From Erpetoichthys calabaricus (lineage: Eukaryota; Chordata; Cladistia; Polypteriformes; Polypteridae), in NCBI RefSeq assembly GCF_900747795.2, contig NC_041395.2, positions 33,551,632 through 33,615,631 on the forward strand: a stretch of DNA of 64,000 nt, in the 5' to 3' direction. A model generated the notes under the pieces. The model saw nothing but the letters and a program-made list of their open reading frames with translations, ran no database searches and had not been told where the DNA came from. The translations under genes were made by a program, and so were the position numbers. Shown here one piece after another: positions 33,192 to 44,762 of the stretch. How positions within the stretch are numbered: position 1 is the stretch's first letter; every line of letters starts with the position of its first letter.

Positions 33192-33830
33192 TTAAGGTAT
33201 TGTAATGGTGGTGTGTGCATAAGAGGTGGGAGATGAGAGAGAGCGCTCAGCTGACACGACCATGAAGCGCTCCACAGTGCACGCAGTGTTCAGAAACAGT
33301 CTCTTTACAAATGAGATAAAGAATTTTCCTATTAGCTCATGCTGCATCTGAGCCCAATGTTGCTTGCAGTGTTCAGAAATAGTCTCCGAGTCTAAGAGCT
33401 TTTGTATTAGCTCATGCTGAAAGAAGACTGTTTCTGAGCCAGATATTGTGGGTCCACAACTGAGGTTCACCATGGTGCATATCTACAAATTAAGATGCTT
33501 CTTGCTGTGAGTTCACATAGGAACCCTCAATGACATAGGAGGGATTTGTATTATAGATGGGTGGAGTGTAGTGGAGGTGTTGGGCAGAAAAGGTGTGGGC
33601 TGAGATAAAGATAGAGAGAGAGCACTCAGCTGAGGTCACCAGAAGGTTCTCTGCTTGTAGTGTTCAGAAATGGCTGTCTAGGAGCTCTTGTATTAGCTCA
33701 CCCTGAAAAGAGATAATTTTACAGCCAGGCATTGTGGTTTTGCAACTGACCACTAATAGATCCCCAGAGTCCATATCTGCGAAATGAGATGCTACCTGGT
33801 GTGAGTTCACAAGAATACCAGGATTATTTA
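33192..33830. repeat. Old tandem duplication (two diverged copies)
   Basis: About 33.23-33.53 kb and 33.61-33.83 kb share the same order of blocks: gagagagcrctcagctga, gtgttcagaaatrg, gtattagctca, ctgaaaagaagac-like, attgtggk, gtgtgagttcaca. The first copy has an extra internal repeat. Non-coding, family unknown. Confidence 0.7.
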
Positions 33831-33873
33831 AGAACAGTGAATTTTTTAACATAAGGAACTATTTTAGTGAATA

Positions 33874-35140
33874 CAGTAATCCCTCCTCGATCGCAGGGGT
33901 TGCATTCCAGAACCCCCCGCGAAAGGTGAAAATCTGCGAAGTAAAAACCATATGGTCATATGGCTATTTTTATATATTTTAAGCCCTTATAAACTCTCCC
34001 ACAGTATTATAAACATTCCCCGCACAATTATACAGCATAAACCCTTTGTATTCTCTTAGATATTAGGTAAGATTCGTTGAAATTATGTACATATGTAAAC
34101 ACACCGTTTATATACAGTAAAACCTAAATATTATTTTAAAGATATCACATATGTTACAGCCATTACGACAGACAGGCCACCAGCAATAAATACGTACAAT
34201 GCAAGAAAAATTGTATACAGTAAAATGTGTGTACAGTGACACTAAACTATGTACATGTAATAAGTACTGTATGTAGAAAATTAATTACGGTTACCCACCA
34301 ACAATGACACGACGACTTGTCCGATAACGATGAGTTTAATTTTACTGCACAACAAAGGAGAGCGTTACAGCTCTTTTAAAGGAGCCTCTTCAGGCGATTG
34401 TGTAGCACCGCCGTTGTTCTTCTTCCAGCAGTCTTCAATCCAAATCCCTACAGCAGATTCCATTCGGACTACCGCCTTATTACATCCACTTACAATTCGT
34501 TTTGCGCCCTGGTTAAAGAACACTGCGGCCGTAGATCTTACATGCTTTTCCTCCTTTTTAAATAAAAAGAATCGTGGACTCATTGATGCCATAATAGCAT
34601 CCTACAGCGGTGTAGCTGTTCCCTATACTTCAGCATATCCAAAACTTTTACCTTTTCGGCAATCGTTAGCATCTTCCGTTTGCACTTGGGCACGGCCCCT
34701 GAAGCAGTAGCAGGAGCAGATCGTTTTGGAGCCATAACGAAGGGCTTGACTATGCACAAAGATAAACAAAAAGACCACAAAAGTTAACTCTTTACACAGC
34801 GAAACATGTTGATGCTGAATGAGCGAGACGAGACTTCCTGGTTAATGTAGCGGAATTGAATTCGGCACTCCGTCGCTGAGCCAATCAGCACACAGGAACT
34901 TAACTGCGTGCTCTGATTGGGTAGCTTCTCAGCCATCCCCCAATAGCGTCCCCTGTATGAAATCAACTGGGCAAACCAACTGAGGAAGCATGTACCAGAA
35001 GTAAAAAGACCCATTGTCCTCAGAAACCCACGAAGCAGCGAAAAATCCGCGTTATATATTTAGATATGCTTACATATACAATCCGCAATAGAGTGAAGCC
35101 GCAAAAGTCGAAGCGTAATACAGCGAGGGATTCTCAACTG
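33874..35140 (-). mobile_element. Tigger/pogo-type transposon, internally deleted
   Basis: Ends are inverted-repeat-like: CAGTAATCCCTCC at 33874, just after TA, and its relative (reverse CAGTTGAGAATCCCTCGCTG) ending at 35140. On the minus strand the N-terminus of a pogo/Tigger transposase is readable: MAPKRSAPATASGAVPK then KRKMLTIAEKVKVLDML, a CENP-B-type helix-turn-helix, then RSTAAVFFNQGAKRI and VVRMESAVGIWIEDC at 34365-34592. The DDE catalytic domain is absent and the frame breaks between the two pieces near 34.59 kb. Non-autonomous remnant. Confidence 0.85.
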
Positions 35141-35239
35141 GCCATAGTTCAGCATTTAATTAATGATCAGGTATTGCTGGCTTCCATTTATGTTAATCAG
35201 TTTCTATTTTGTTTTCTGTGTGTTTTAACAAATCTGTCT

Positions 35240-37065
35240 TTATGTGCTGTGGCAAGCGGCTGGGGGTGGTACCCAGCCGGGACGCCCAGAAGGATTGAAA
35301 GAGGGACTATGCCTCCTCCAGACCACGAGAGGGCAGCCGCCCTGGATGGTATGGGGACCACGGGAACAAAGCCTGGAAGCTGAACCCTGTAGGGGCCCGT
35401 GGTCACCGCCAGGCCGTGCCCGGATGCCAGTAGAGCCCTGGCCCATAGCACTTCCACCACACCTGCCACACACGGCCCGGCGCAGCAGGTGAGCCCACAC
35501 ACGCGCCGCAGGAGCGGCAGGCACACAATCCCGCGAGAGCAACTTGCCCCATGGACTGACACCAGTCTGCAGAAGGGCCATTCCCACCTGATGTGAGAAG
35601 ATGTCAACGGGCGTATCAGGAGTGCAGCGGGCTCCTACAGGTGCGCCGCCGCTGGAGGGGTCCGGGACGGCATTGTGTCTAGCAAGGCCACACCGAGGAC
35701 ATTTCCTCAGACAGATGGGACCCGGGAGGTAAGTTCCCTGTCTAATGGCAGTCGGCCCTGTGGGGCTGGACTTTGTTCATGTGCTGTAGGCAGGGACTGC
35801 CTGGATCCACGTCGGTGGCAGACTCATGCCGATCTGCGGAGCTTCAACAGCGCGGCAACACTTGGAAAAGCTGCGGAGGAGGAGTCACTGCAGCTTCAAA
35901 GGCCGCGGCAGCTGCGAGGCTGCCCGGAGGCTCGCCAGTGCACCAGGAGGAGGGGAGACAAGATGGCTGCGGACTGGAAGCCCCTCCCCAAGACAGGCAA
36001 AGGATTGAACAGTGTGTGTTGCGTGCCCACTGATGATTTGTTGGAAGCGGGACCAACAAATGTCCATCCCGAGCCGGAGAAGGACCCGATTGGGCCTAAA
36101 GAGAGGCCCCACAGGACGCAGTCAGTGGGTGTGACTGACGAAGAGGTAAGTCCACCTCCGGCTGACAAACTGCTTGCTTGCGGCTCTGCGTGAGCTGGAG
36201 GAGTGCCTTCAGCCTGCAGAGTCGCTCTTGCAAGTGATACACGTCCTCCGTAGAGGACTGAAGGAGCTGGAGGTGAAGGCGATCACGTCCGTGATGACGC
36301 TACAACAGTTGGCAGATCAGCGAGACGCTGGAGTCATCGGCCAGAGGGACGCGGCGGGGCAGGTAAGTGGAACCGGCCCCGTAAAGAATAACGGAGACCC
36401 CAGCAAAAACAACCGTGATGTAATACATGATTGGATTCAAGTAGCGGGGGATCCAATAGTGGACGTGGCAGTAAGAGCCGAGCGCGCGGTGAGGGGGAAG
36501 AGAGCGAGAGGGCAGGCAGGACACCGGCTGATGAGTGCCGCAGGTCCTAGCACCCTACGCCCCGAGCTGCTCCAAACCGTCACAGCGTCCCAGAGGAAGA
36601 GGAGGAACCGAGGGAAGAGAGCCGGTTCCTCCAATAAGGGCGGACGTGAGGCAGGATGCTCACGTCCAGAGGAGGGAAACCCCAAAGTTGGCTGAGATGA
36701 CGGGTGTGTCCCAACTGTGTCCCAACTAGGGGAGCACGGAACCTGCGGAGGGGGTGCCGAAGGGGCAAATTCCGGGGTGCTGGTTGGAGAGGGGAGCGCT
36801 GCCTTTTATATCCGGGTGGATATAAAAGGGGCCGCCTCCCTACATTCGATGGCTGGAGTCGGGAGCGGAGAAAGACAGAGCTCGGAGGAGAGAAATGGAG
36901 GTGGACCTAAGGAAAAGGCATTGAGGAAAAAGGCATGGACTTTGGGGTGAAGTGGGTTGTGTGTGTTCACTTTATTGTAAATATTAGCTGTAAATAAACG
37001 TGTTGTGGTGCTTTAATGATGTCTACCTGTCTGTGTCTGGGCTGTTTCCCACAGTGTACTAATTC
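35240..37065 (+). mobile_element. GC-rich LTR retroelement remnant (plus)
   Basis: A GC-rich island in an A/T-rich region. About 36.73-37.06 kb looks like an LTR of the same broad family as 14.02 and 20.27 kb (ggatataaaaggggcc box at about 36.83 kb, AATAAA near 36.99 kb). Between about 35.6 and 36.7 kb lies gag-like sequence with a basic stretch (ASQRKRRNRGKRAG) comparable with the minus-strand gag region at 17.5 kb. About 35.25-35.6 kb may be the 5' LTR. No pol domain is seen, so the element is broken. Superfamily undetermined. Confidence 0.5.
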
Positions 37066-37743
37066 TGTATTTAGTAAGTTGTAAAATCTATGCATTTTAC
37101 CTGAGAACTTGTCACAACTCTCTGTCCCTGCACTCAGTTTTGAATGCTATAGAAAAATAAACTGAACTGAATTGTACATACATATTTTTCTTGTGAACTG
37201 TAAATTGTCAAGGTATTTATAAACATACATTTGTTAGATTTAGAGCACACTGAGTGAAACATTTATATATTTTTGAAAGTTTGGTAATTTTGAGTAAAAA
37301 GATTTTCAGCTACAGATACGCAAATCATATCACAGACCTTCACTTCCATTCGTGCCACCTTTGGGCAAGAAGCCCTCCAATGTATTAGATGATGGGAAAC
37401 TTCGGCTATCCAAGAAGCTTACAGCTATGAAAAACTTGTCTTGTTCCACAGTTTCATCAGGCATGGCTATATATTGCCTTGGATTCTGGTATGTCTAATC
37501 AATTTCCTCTGATGATGACTCTTGACAGGAGTTGAAAGCATAAGAATAAAAAACTATATTAAGATAATTATTTCATTTTCTCCCTTTGTGGATTTCCAGC
37601 TGCACATCTGTTCAATATTTATAAAACATATATGTTTATTCATTTGAATTTATGTAAAAGCTATGGGAAGAGTCAAGGTTAAGAGTAATGTCCATGCTGG
37701 ATGTATTCCTCAGATACTCATGTTTATCTTATTTCTGTAAAGC
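37066..37743. other. No gene recognised
   Basis: A/T-rich non-coding sequence leading to the SINE target site. No named repeat seen. Confidence 0.45.
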
Positions 37744-38136
37744 ATATACTCATTTGTGGGCGGCACGGTGGCGCAGTGGGTAGCGCTGCTGCCTCGCAGT
37801 TGTGAGACCTGGGGACCTGGGTTCGCTTCCCGGGTCCTCCCTGCGTGGAGTTTGCATGTTCTCCCCGTGTCTGCGTGGGTTTCCTCCGGGCGCTCCGGTT
37901 TCCTCCCACAGTCCAAAGACATGCTGGTTAGGTGGATTGGCGATTCTAAATTGGCCCTAGTGTGTGCTTGGTGTGTGGATGTGTTTGTGTGTGTCCTGCG
38001 GTGGGTTGGCGCCCTGCCCGGGATTGGTTCCTGCCTTGTGCCCTGTGTTGGCTGGGATTGGCTCCAGCAGACCCCCGTGACCTTGTGTTCGGATTCAGCG
38101 GGTTGGTAAATGGATGGATGGATATACTCATTTGTG
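37744..38136 (+). repeat. Full-length tRNA-derived SINE with perfect 15-bp TSD
   Basis: The SINE spans 37759-38121 between identical 15-bp repeats atatactcatttgtg (37744-37758, 38122-38136). Head: Pol III A box GTGGCGCAGTGGGTAGCG and B-box-like GGGTTCGCTTCC. Body: the gcatgttctccccgtgtctg and ctcccacagtccaaagacat blocks common in fish. Tail: (TGGA) repeats. The clean duplication and the near-complete tRNA boxes suggest a young insertion. Confidence 0.93.
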
Positions 38137-38424
38137 TGTTTGCAGCTACTGTAATATAGTGAAGTTTGATATCGCCTTCATATTATCCATTCTTGGTTGA
38201 TTATTTTCTTAATTTCACATCAACACTGAGAGCTACACTGTTAGTTTTACATGTTAAAATTCATTAACAATAATTTAGGCAGATTTGGAACAAATTGGAG
38301 GAAGCAGAAGTAGAGGAGACAGCGCAGGACATGAAAGTTTCATTTAATTAGGGTATATTGTTGATACTGTATATAGAGTAAAATGCACTTTACAGTGGGA
38401 ATGACATTGAGCACTAACCTCTGT
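38137..38424. other. No gene recognised
   Basis: A/T-rich non-coding stretch after the SINE. Confidence 0.4.
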
Positions 38425-38690
38425 ACCCATCTGTCCATTTATTTTCTGAATATACTTTCAATTTCAGGGTAATAGAGAGTCAGAGTTTATACTGGACACT
38501 CTGAATAAAAGGCAGGAACCCTCCCTGGATGGGACAGCAGTCCTTCAAAGTACACTTTCATACCCACACATAGTTTAGCCATGACTAGCAACCTCCCCTG
38601 TATGAGTATCTGGAGAAAACCCTGCAGAAACATTCAAACTCCAAATAGCAAGGATAGTAACACTAACTACAGTTCCACCTTTGGTAAGTA
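38425..38690 (-). repeat. Ancient SINE-like repeat, strongly diverged
   Basis: ctgtccatttattttctgaa, aaggcaggaaccctccctgg and gagaaaaccctgcagaaac keep the order of the tRNA-SINE body in reverse orientation (tail at left), with many changes. Confidence 0.45.
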
Positions 38691-40990
38691 AATAATGCAA
38701 GCAATTTTATTTTTTGGAAATTATTACTGTGGAGTTCTTAGACTTTATTCATCTTAATTAGAACAATTCAGTTCTTTGTGAATAGAACATTTCTTATTTA
38801 CAATATAAAATGACAACAAACACAATCCAGTACTGTTATTCACAAATCAATCAGTAAAGGTATGGTGGTTTAAGAATAAAAACATGAGTGAGTAGAAGTG
38901 ATCTCCATCAGTTTTTGCCTTTCCTGAATCCAGCTCTTTAAATATATCATTAAATGGAAGAAAGCCTATCTCAGCAGCATCAGGCTCAAGGCAGGAACAA
39001 ATCCCAGCCAGCAAAGCACAAATCAGCACTCTGTGCCAATGTGCTCTTTAAATCAAGTTTGATTAACACCCTGACACAAAATCAGTTTAGAGTTGCTTGC
39101 CACTGTAAACATATTTCTGGAATTTAGTAGAAAAATAAATTAATGGGGAAGAATAAATAAAGACTCAAACTGAATGTGCTCATGTTTCACTGACAACGGT
39201 GAATTCTGGGATTGACTAGGCAGTAACACTGACCCAATGTCTATATGCCTCCCTCATAGGCACATCAGAATAAAAAAAACGTTTTAACATGTTGCAGTAT
39301 GTGACACTGTATATAGTACGTGGGGGTTGAACACTGAGAATACAATAATAACAAAAACAAAATAATCAAATAACCTTCACCAACCAAAGTAACTTTTGTG
39401 ATTGTTTATCTGATAAAGCAAATCTCTTTTTTGCCCTTACATTTTTTCCCTTTATTTCTATTAACAAAGAACTTTTTTTGTTTATCTTCAAACCCAGCCA
39501 CATGAATGCCTTGTCAGTGAACTGTTGGAGTCTTTCATGTTCCCTTTAGACTAATTTGACTAGAATCATGATACAGTAAGTACCTGACTGAAGACATATT
39601 GTGTGCCAGCCGAAAAAATTAAGCTGTGATGCGGTGCCATCTCCTGGTACTCCAGCCTATACTGCTTTACCAGGTGGAGTAATGGGTTATTGTATGCATT
39701 TTATAGGACACATTTAGCCTAGAAGTAACTGCTAAAAGAAAGGTACAGCAGTGACTGTGTGTCAACAAAGAGATCCAGTATGGTACAGTTTTCATTGTTA
39801 GAATTCTTAACACTTCCTTCCTATGTACTGTATTGACAGTTTTTACTTGCTTTTCAAGATTTTTAACCAGGCAAAACTGTCTTAATACTTTTTATATTAT
39901 ATTATATAATATTATTCAATAATTATTTTTTATATTATATCATTTTATTAAATTTTTTGTGAGAACTGCTTTCATTGGAGAACACATTTGGCTTTTGGTG
40001 CTCTCCATGTGTATTTTCTGTGTACCAAGGTGCTGGGCTTCTCGTGTTTCTTCCACGACAACCCACACAGTGAGTGCTTACAAAACAGGGTAAGCTACTA
40101 AACTAGTTTTCACTTGTACCCCAAAAACTATTAACTCCAATGATCTTTGCCTTGTACCCTGCAAACACTCTTAAAAGTGCAGGGAACCATTCTGAAAGCT
40201 AATTTCAAAAAAGAGATTGTTCTGTCTCTTTCTGTGAGGTGTGGTAAACTGCTATTCCTTTGCATTAGATTCTTGAAATTTTCAGTGATGAGACACTTGC
40301 AGTTCCATGCTAAACAGAGAGTTGAGGCACCAAATAGATAGACTGAGCTGTGACAATGTAATTGAGTGATTATGTTACACCAGTAACAGCGCACTGCACG
40401 ATAACATGCAGTGAATCCACTTGACTTGAGCATTCCTAGTTTTCATCCTCTTTCTCTGTATGTTTAGCATTCGTTTGCTCAGAGGTTGATTTGCTGCTTC
40501 CTGAGCAGCTCTTCTTTTCTTCAGCCTAGTGGCCCGATTCTTCTCTTCTTTCTTTGATGGCGAAGGTGTTAGGGGTGAGAACAGCACCTGTATGCATGCG
40601 CCACACGGCCACCCTGCTGGCCTCTGCCGATAGTTGATTCTACAGTAGAATAAAATAAAAATAAAAAGTGGAATAACCTTGGATGTCAATCATCACCCTG
40701 AAAGTGGATAGTAGACATCATGTAGTATATGTGTAACAAATTTCAGGTCCATAGTTCAAACGGTTTGCGAGCTACAGGTGATTTAAAATCCTGAACAGAT
40801 AAACGGACAACCACAATAGTGTATTATGCAAGAAGATATTTATACACTTTTTATAAATTACTGTTTTATTCTAGTTATAATGGGGATAAAACTTTTATGT
40901 TTTTTAATTTTCTTAAATAAGACTTTTAATACTTTTTACTGTGTTTTTATTTTAGGGTAATTAAGAAAAGATGTATCCTTTCAGTGAATA
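38691..40990. other. No gene recognised; one block shared with 51.25 kb
   Basis: About 38.98-39.04 kb has another SINE-like scrap. About 39.58-39.68 kb (gtacctgactgaagacat, ggtgccatctc) matches 51.25-51.35 kb, a V-cassette flank block. About 40.70-40.83 kb (agttcaaacggtttgcgagc) looks like part of a dispersed repeat. The lysine/arginine-rich minus-strand frame at 40.4-40.69 kb has no recognisable domain. Confidence 0.45.
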
Positions 40991-41009
40991 AACTGTGTGA
41001 CCAAACTAT

Positions 41010-41440
41010 AACTTGTCACACACGTGCGATTAGGAGGCAGTCAAAGAGCCTAAAGGTGAGTGAAATATCGTGAGATATGGGTGTCACATGGTGCTTACCT
41101 AAATCTCTTCTCTTTACAGAAAACCAGAGGAAAAATAATTGCCCCGATTCCGGGTTCAAGATGGCCGCCGATTACGTCACTTCCAGCCATCTTCACTAAC
41201 CTCACTTCCGACTCTGCAATATCACATCACTTCCGACTCCTCCTGATGATGTTATTTCCGGTTCCTGTTTTGATGCCAACCATTTCCTTTTCCCATAATC
41301 CTTTCTGTATTTAAACAACCATGTTTCAATAGTAAAACGGTTATTTGTTCTGAATTTAAAAAGACTTGTGATCATTTCTTTATTTTGATATTGTCTTAGG
41401 GCAATATACGGGGACGGTCCCCAAACCTTTTTTTTGTGTC
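41010..41440 (+). repeat. Unclassified LTR-like or other dispersed repeat
   Basis: Starts tgtcacacacgtgcgattag, whose first part recurs in reverse at 32.5 kb, so it is a repeat end. Inside are repeated cacttccgactc blocks, a gtatttaaac box and AGTAAAAC near 41.33 kb, reminiscent of an LTR promoter. Family unknown; right boundary approximate. Confidence 0.4.
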
Positions 41441-41972
41441 TTTTGAACTTATTTTTGAAAAAACTTTACAAACTACTGAATATTACATGGCTCCTCAGGG
41501 GAATATAACATTACTTATGACTGTGTGTATTTAAATGAGTTTAGCAAAAAGCTCTTTGAGAGTAACAGATGCAGGCACATGTCAGTTTAGTCCTGACAGG
41601 CAGGCAATTAGTTTATAGATATTGAGGACTAATTGCATCATACTGTCAGGAAATGTGACAGCAGAGGGATGAGAAGAACTTGCAGATTAATTGTGAATGA
41701 AGACAAGGCTTAAGGGCTAGCTAGAAAGGTAAAAGACTTAGAAGACATTGTGGGTCAAGTTTGAGACCACTTTAGAAAAGGGATCCAATACATTTATTCT
41801 TCTTTTGAATCATCAGCTAAACAAATTGATGGAAATAATATTGTGTCGATTTCAGGGATGTTTTTACGAAAATAAGATGAGAACTCTGGGAAAAATATGC
41901 AAATATAACTAAACATTATGAACAAGTGTCATTCTATTAGAATATTAATCTTTAAACTCGGATAAACTAACC
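41441..41972. other. No gene recognised
   Basis: Non-coding A/T-rich sequence; nothing identified. Confidence 0.45.
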
Positions 41973-42200
41973 AGGGTTGGCATGGTGGTGCAGTGTTAGC
42001 GCCACTGCCTCTCAGTCAGGAGACCAGAGTTCATGTCCCAAGTCCATCCTGCATGGAATTTTTATTCTGTCCCCGTGTTTGTGCTGATTTTCATCTGGCT
42101 GCTCTTGTTTCCTCCCACAGTCCAAAACACATGACAGGTTAGGTGGATTGGTGATGTTTAACTGGCTTGTTTAATTAATGTGTGGTTTGTGCATGAGTGG
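41973..42200 (+). repeat. tRNA-derived SINE, old 3'-truncated copy (plus)
   Basis: ggcatggtggtgcagtgtta (A box region), agttcatgtcccaag (decayed B box), ctcccacagtccaaaacaca and ggttaggtggattggtgat follow the 37.76-kb SINE. Similarity ends near 42.20 kb. Confidence 0.75.
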
Positions 42201-42279
42201 TTTAAGCAGGGTTTCTTCCCTTGAGCAGTGCCGACCACACGGTGCTTACTAACTGGGGTTCCAAGACACAAATTCAGGT

Positions 42280-42837
42280 TCACGCTACATATGGAGAGCA
42301 GAAAGGAAATGTCTTAGCCAGTAGAGTCAATTGAGCTCCTTCAGATCAAGTGAGTAATCAGGCTTCTGGCTGCAAGGGTACCTCTTCCTTGTAGTGGTAG
42401 TCAGGTAAAAGCTTTACAGCAGTGTTGGTACAACTGGTCTGTGTGAGTTTTTAAGCAGTTTGTAATGCACATTTATTATTTGTGGCTTAAATATTGACAA
42501 AACATTCCTTGATTGGAAAAACACTTTAATGACGCCATAGGAGTGCAGGTTGGGCCCCAACATAATGTTTTGTTGTAGTTGTATAGTTATGCAATGAGAT
42601 GCAAGCCTAGATGGTGTGAAGTTTTCATTTTCCATGCAAATGACAGTTGTGCTAACAGTTCAGATTGCTCCCCTTGCTTGTAAGGATTCTTTTAATTTTT
42701 GTGTGTAACTGCAGTAGAGATGCTATTTATAACAAATAAAAAGACTTCTGCAAGCTGTGGAATGGACAGGAAGGAAACTGTTTTTTTAACATCTAATAAA
42801 ATGTACTATTTTTTCCTTAGTTTTGTTGTATTGCTGA
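42280..42837. repeat. Conserved V-cassette 3' flank (V-D side)
   Basis: About 42.30-42.65 kb aligns with 52.43-52.72 kb: gtcttagccagtagagtc versus gcgtcagccagtaaact, gtgagtaatcaggc, aaatattgasa..acactcctt, and cactttaatgacgccataggagt versus cacttcaataactccaaaggagt. Part of the same duplicated unit that surrounds each V. Confidence 0.75.
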
Positions 42838-42876
42838 GCATTTTGTATAAGTAGTAGCATGACATATCTTGCAGTG
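42838..42876 (-). promoter_or_regulatory. RSS of V-D, ambiguous heptamer
   Basis: Minus strand nonamer ACAAAATGC (42838-42846). With a 23-base spacer the heptamer is CACTGCA (42870-42876). The more consensus-like CACACTG (42872-42878) would need a 25-base spacer. CAC is present either way. Confidence 0.75.
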
Positions 42877-43554
42877 TGCCTGTAGAACAATAATATTCAG
42901 CCGTGTCCTCCGTTTTTAGACTGTTAATTCCCAAATAGCCAGCCTGTTTAGAATTGTCTCTGGAGATTGTAAATCTTCCTTTAATGCTGCTGGCGTACAG
43001 TGTAGTGCTGCTGTCAGGGCTAATGTAAGCCAGCCATTCAAGTCCTTTTCCAGGTTCTTGTCGATACCAGTACAAGTAATAAGCAGTAACTGTATTTCCA
43101 GTACTGCCCTGCCCAGAACCTTCACAGATCAGTTGCAGAGACTCTCCCGGCTTTTTGACTTCATTACCTTTCTGTATTAAAATAATAACTGACCAAACAC
43201 CTAGAAAATCAAAAGAGAATTAAAAGGACATGCTATGGGTGAAGAAATATGGATATTGATGTGTCGGGATGGAGGACTATGAAAGAGAAAGTAAATGGAC
43301 TGTGTGAAGGGGGATCTAGGAAAGTAAGGGGCATCAGGCAAGGAAATATACAACAGACAAGAGTGGATGAGACTGGTCCAGTATAACAACCCCACATGAA
43401 AGTGGGAAATGCTTTTAGAAGAAGAAGGAGTGAAGTAAAGCCAAACTACAGAATATTTTGATATAAAAAATGAAGTAAAAACAAAATGAAACTTAAAGGA
43501 AAGTTACTTACATGACAAAATGGTCATAAACAAAACAGTCTGTAAAGTCTGCAT
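42877..43554 (-). CDS. IGHV segment V-D, apparently intact
   Basis: Leader exon 43512-43554 ([20 protein letters not shown] donor), V exon 42877-43200 after a TAG acceptor. The intron is 311 bp, three to four times longer than in its relatives, perhaps because of an inserted repeat. The V exon opens [15 protein letters not shown], then [11 protein letters not shown] with the FR1 Cys, 18 residues including [27 protein letters not shown] (Tyr where relatives have Ile or Val), [34 protein letters not shown]. No stop. The FR3 changes LGIN (for LDMN) and AGY (for ALY) are unusual but conservative in structure terms. Expression depends on its less typical RSS. Confidence 0.9.
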
Positions 43555-43614
43555 ATCTGTTATTGAAGTAAATAAAGAAATCACTAAAAGTATGTTAGGA
43601 CCGAACGCTTGAGA

Positions 43615-43649
43615 TTTATATAATAAATGTAAGATCATCTCATTTGCAT
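43615..43649 (-). promoter_or_regulatory. V-D promoter: octamer and TATA-like box
   Basis: Octamer ATGCAAAT at 43642-43649 and TATAAA at 43615-43620 on the minus strand, about 60-90 bp upstream of the leader ATG. Confidence 0.85.
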
Positions 43650-44389
43650 AATTTCTACATCATAGATTATTTTAGAACTGAGTAACAGAAGGAAACATAT
43701 TTAGCAAATAAAACTGCCCTGTTTTAATCCCTTCCTATAAAAGAAAATATCTTGTTTTTTCTTGTAAATGGTCAAAATGCTTAGGAAAAATAATTTGCCA
43801 TAGAACTCTTATACAACAGAACGCAATGAAGACCTGATACATTTCAGATACTTGCTTTTCTTGAGTAAAAATATATAATCTTTCAAATATACCCAGTGCA
43901 TTTATTTTATTTGTATTGTTAGGGTACAAGCTGCAGTAAGAGTCAGGTTTAGCCGAAATACCCACAACAAATGGACTCCTCAGCCTCTCTCTTTGCCCTA
44001 TTTTTGCAAAATAAAGAGTTGATTTTTGGAACTACTGTAACAGGGTAATGTCAGCACTTATCTTCAAATTAACTATCACAGGTGAATTGTTTTCCATTTC
44101 ACATTAAATCTGTGTCCTACGCGGTTCTCGTAATATTACACCCTAACATTTGCCAACAACAAATTATGTTGGAGACAAAAGTGACTGAATAATAATAATA
44201 AAAATAATAATTAATTACACTTCCAGTATAGTGTTTTTCTAGCCTATTCAAAGCACAATGGGTAACCTTCAACCAACACCAATATGCAGCATCCACCTGG
44301 ATGATGGGTCAGGTCTGGTCAGGTCAGCCATGGGACAGCAGCCATTTTAATGTCAGTACAGTCACTAAACATCAACTATAAGATTATGA

Positions 44390-44762
44390 AGGGATGAGAG
44401 AGATATTTAGCCAATAAGGGACAAGGAGAAACTTTGGGGTCCAGAATGACCAGGCCATGGTGGGCAACATAGACAAAACATTGGGATACACCCTACTCTT
44501 TTCAAAAGATGCCCAAGGATCTTTTATGACCACAGGATCTTGGTTTTATGTATCATCTGAAGGATGGTGCCAATTTTTACAGCACAGTGTTCTGGTCATT
44601 GCACTCAGGCATTGGGGCCCACACAAAAACCACAGGGTAAGTGTCACCTGATGGCCTGCACCAACATCTTTTCCATTAACAACCCAAGCTTTTCCTAGAT
44701 AGTGTTCCACCCAAGTATTGGCCGGTCCCAAACTTGCTTAGCTTCAGGGGAATTCTTCTTGA
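44390..44762 (-). repeat. 5S rRNA-derived SINE (SINE3/DeuSINE type), minus
   Basis: The right end, read in reverse, resembles the internal promoter of 5S rRNA (plus strand ccaagtattggccggtccc then cttgcttagcttcagg; in 5S the equivalent is the GGAGACCGCC...AAGCAGGGTCGGGC zone). The body contains aaggatcttttatgaccac and tcatctgaaggatggtgcca, well known from fish 5S-derived SINEs. Absent from the equivalent place beside V-C, so inserted after that duplication. Confidence 0.7.

Noticed and set aside
36174-36695. Plus-strand 173-codon frame as a host gene
   Set aside because: It sits inside a GC-rich LTR-retroelement remnant, resembles the gag-like region at 17.5 kb, and has no host-gene context.
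40375-40689. Lys/Arg-rich minus-strand frame, possible Helitron or nuclear protein
   Set aside because: Only basic composition; no Rep, helicase or other motif and no partner frame nearby.
41240-41260. Additional hammerhead at cctgatgatg, and a similar word near 16.86 kb
   Set aside because: CTGATGA alone; no GAAA after a stem II hairpin and no GUC plus stem I partner.
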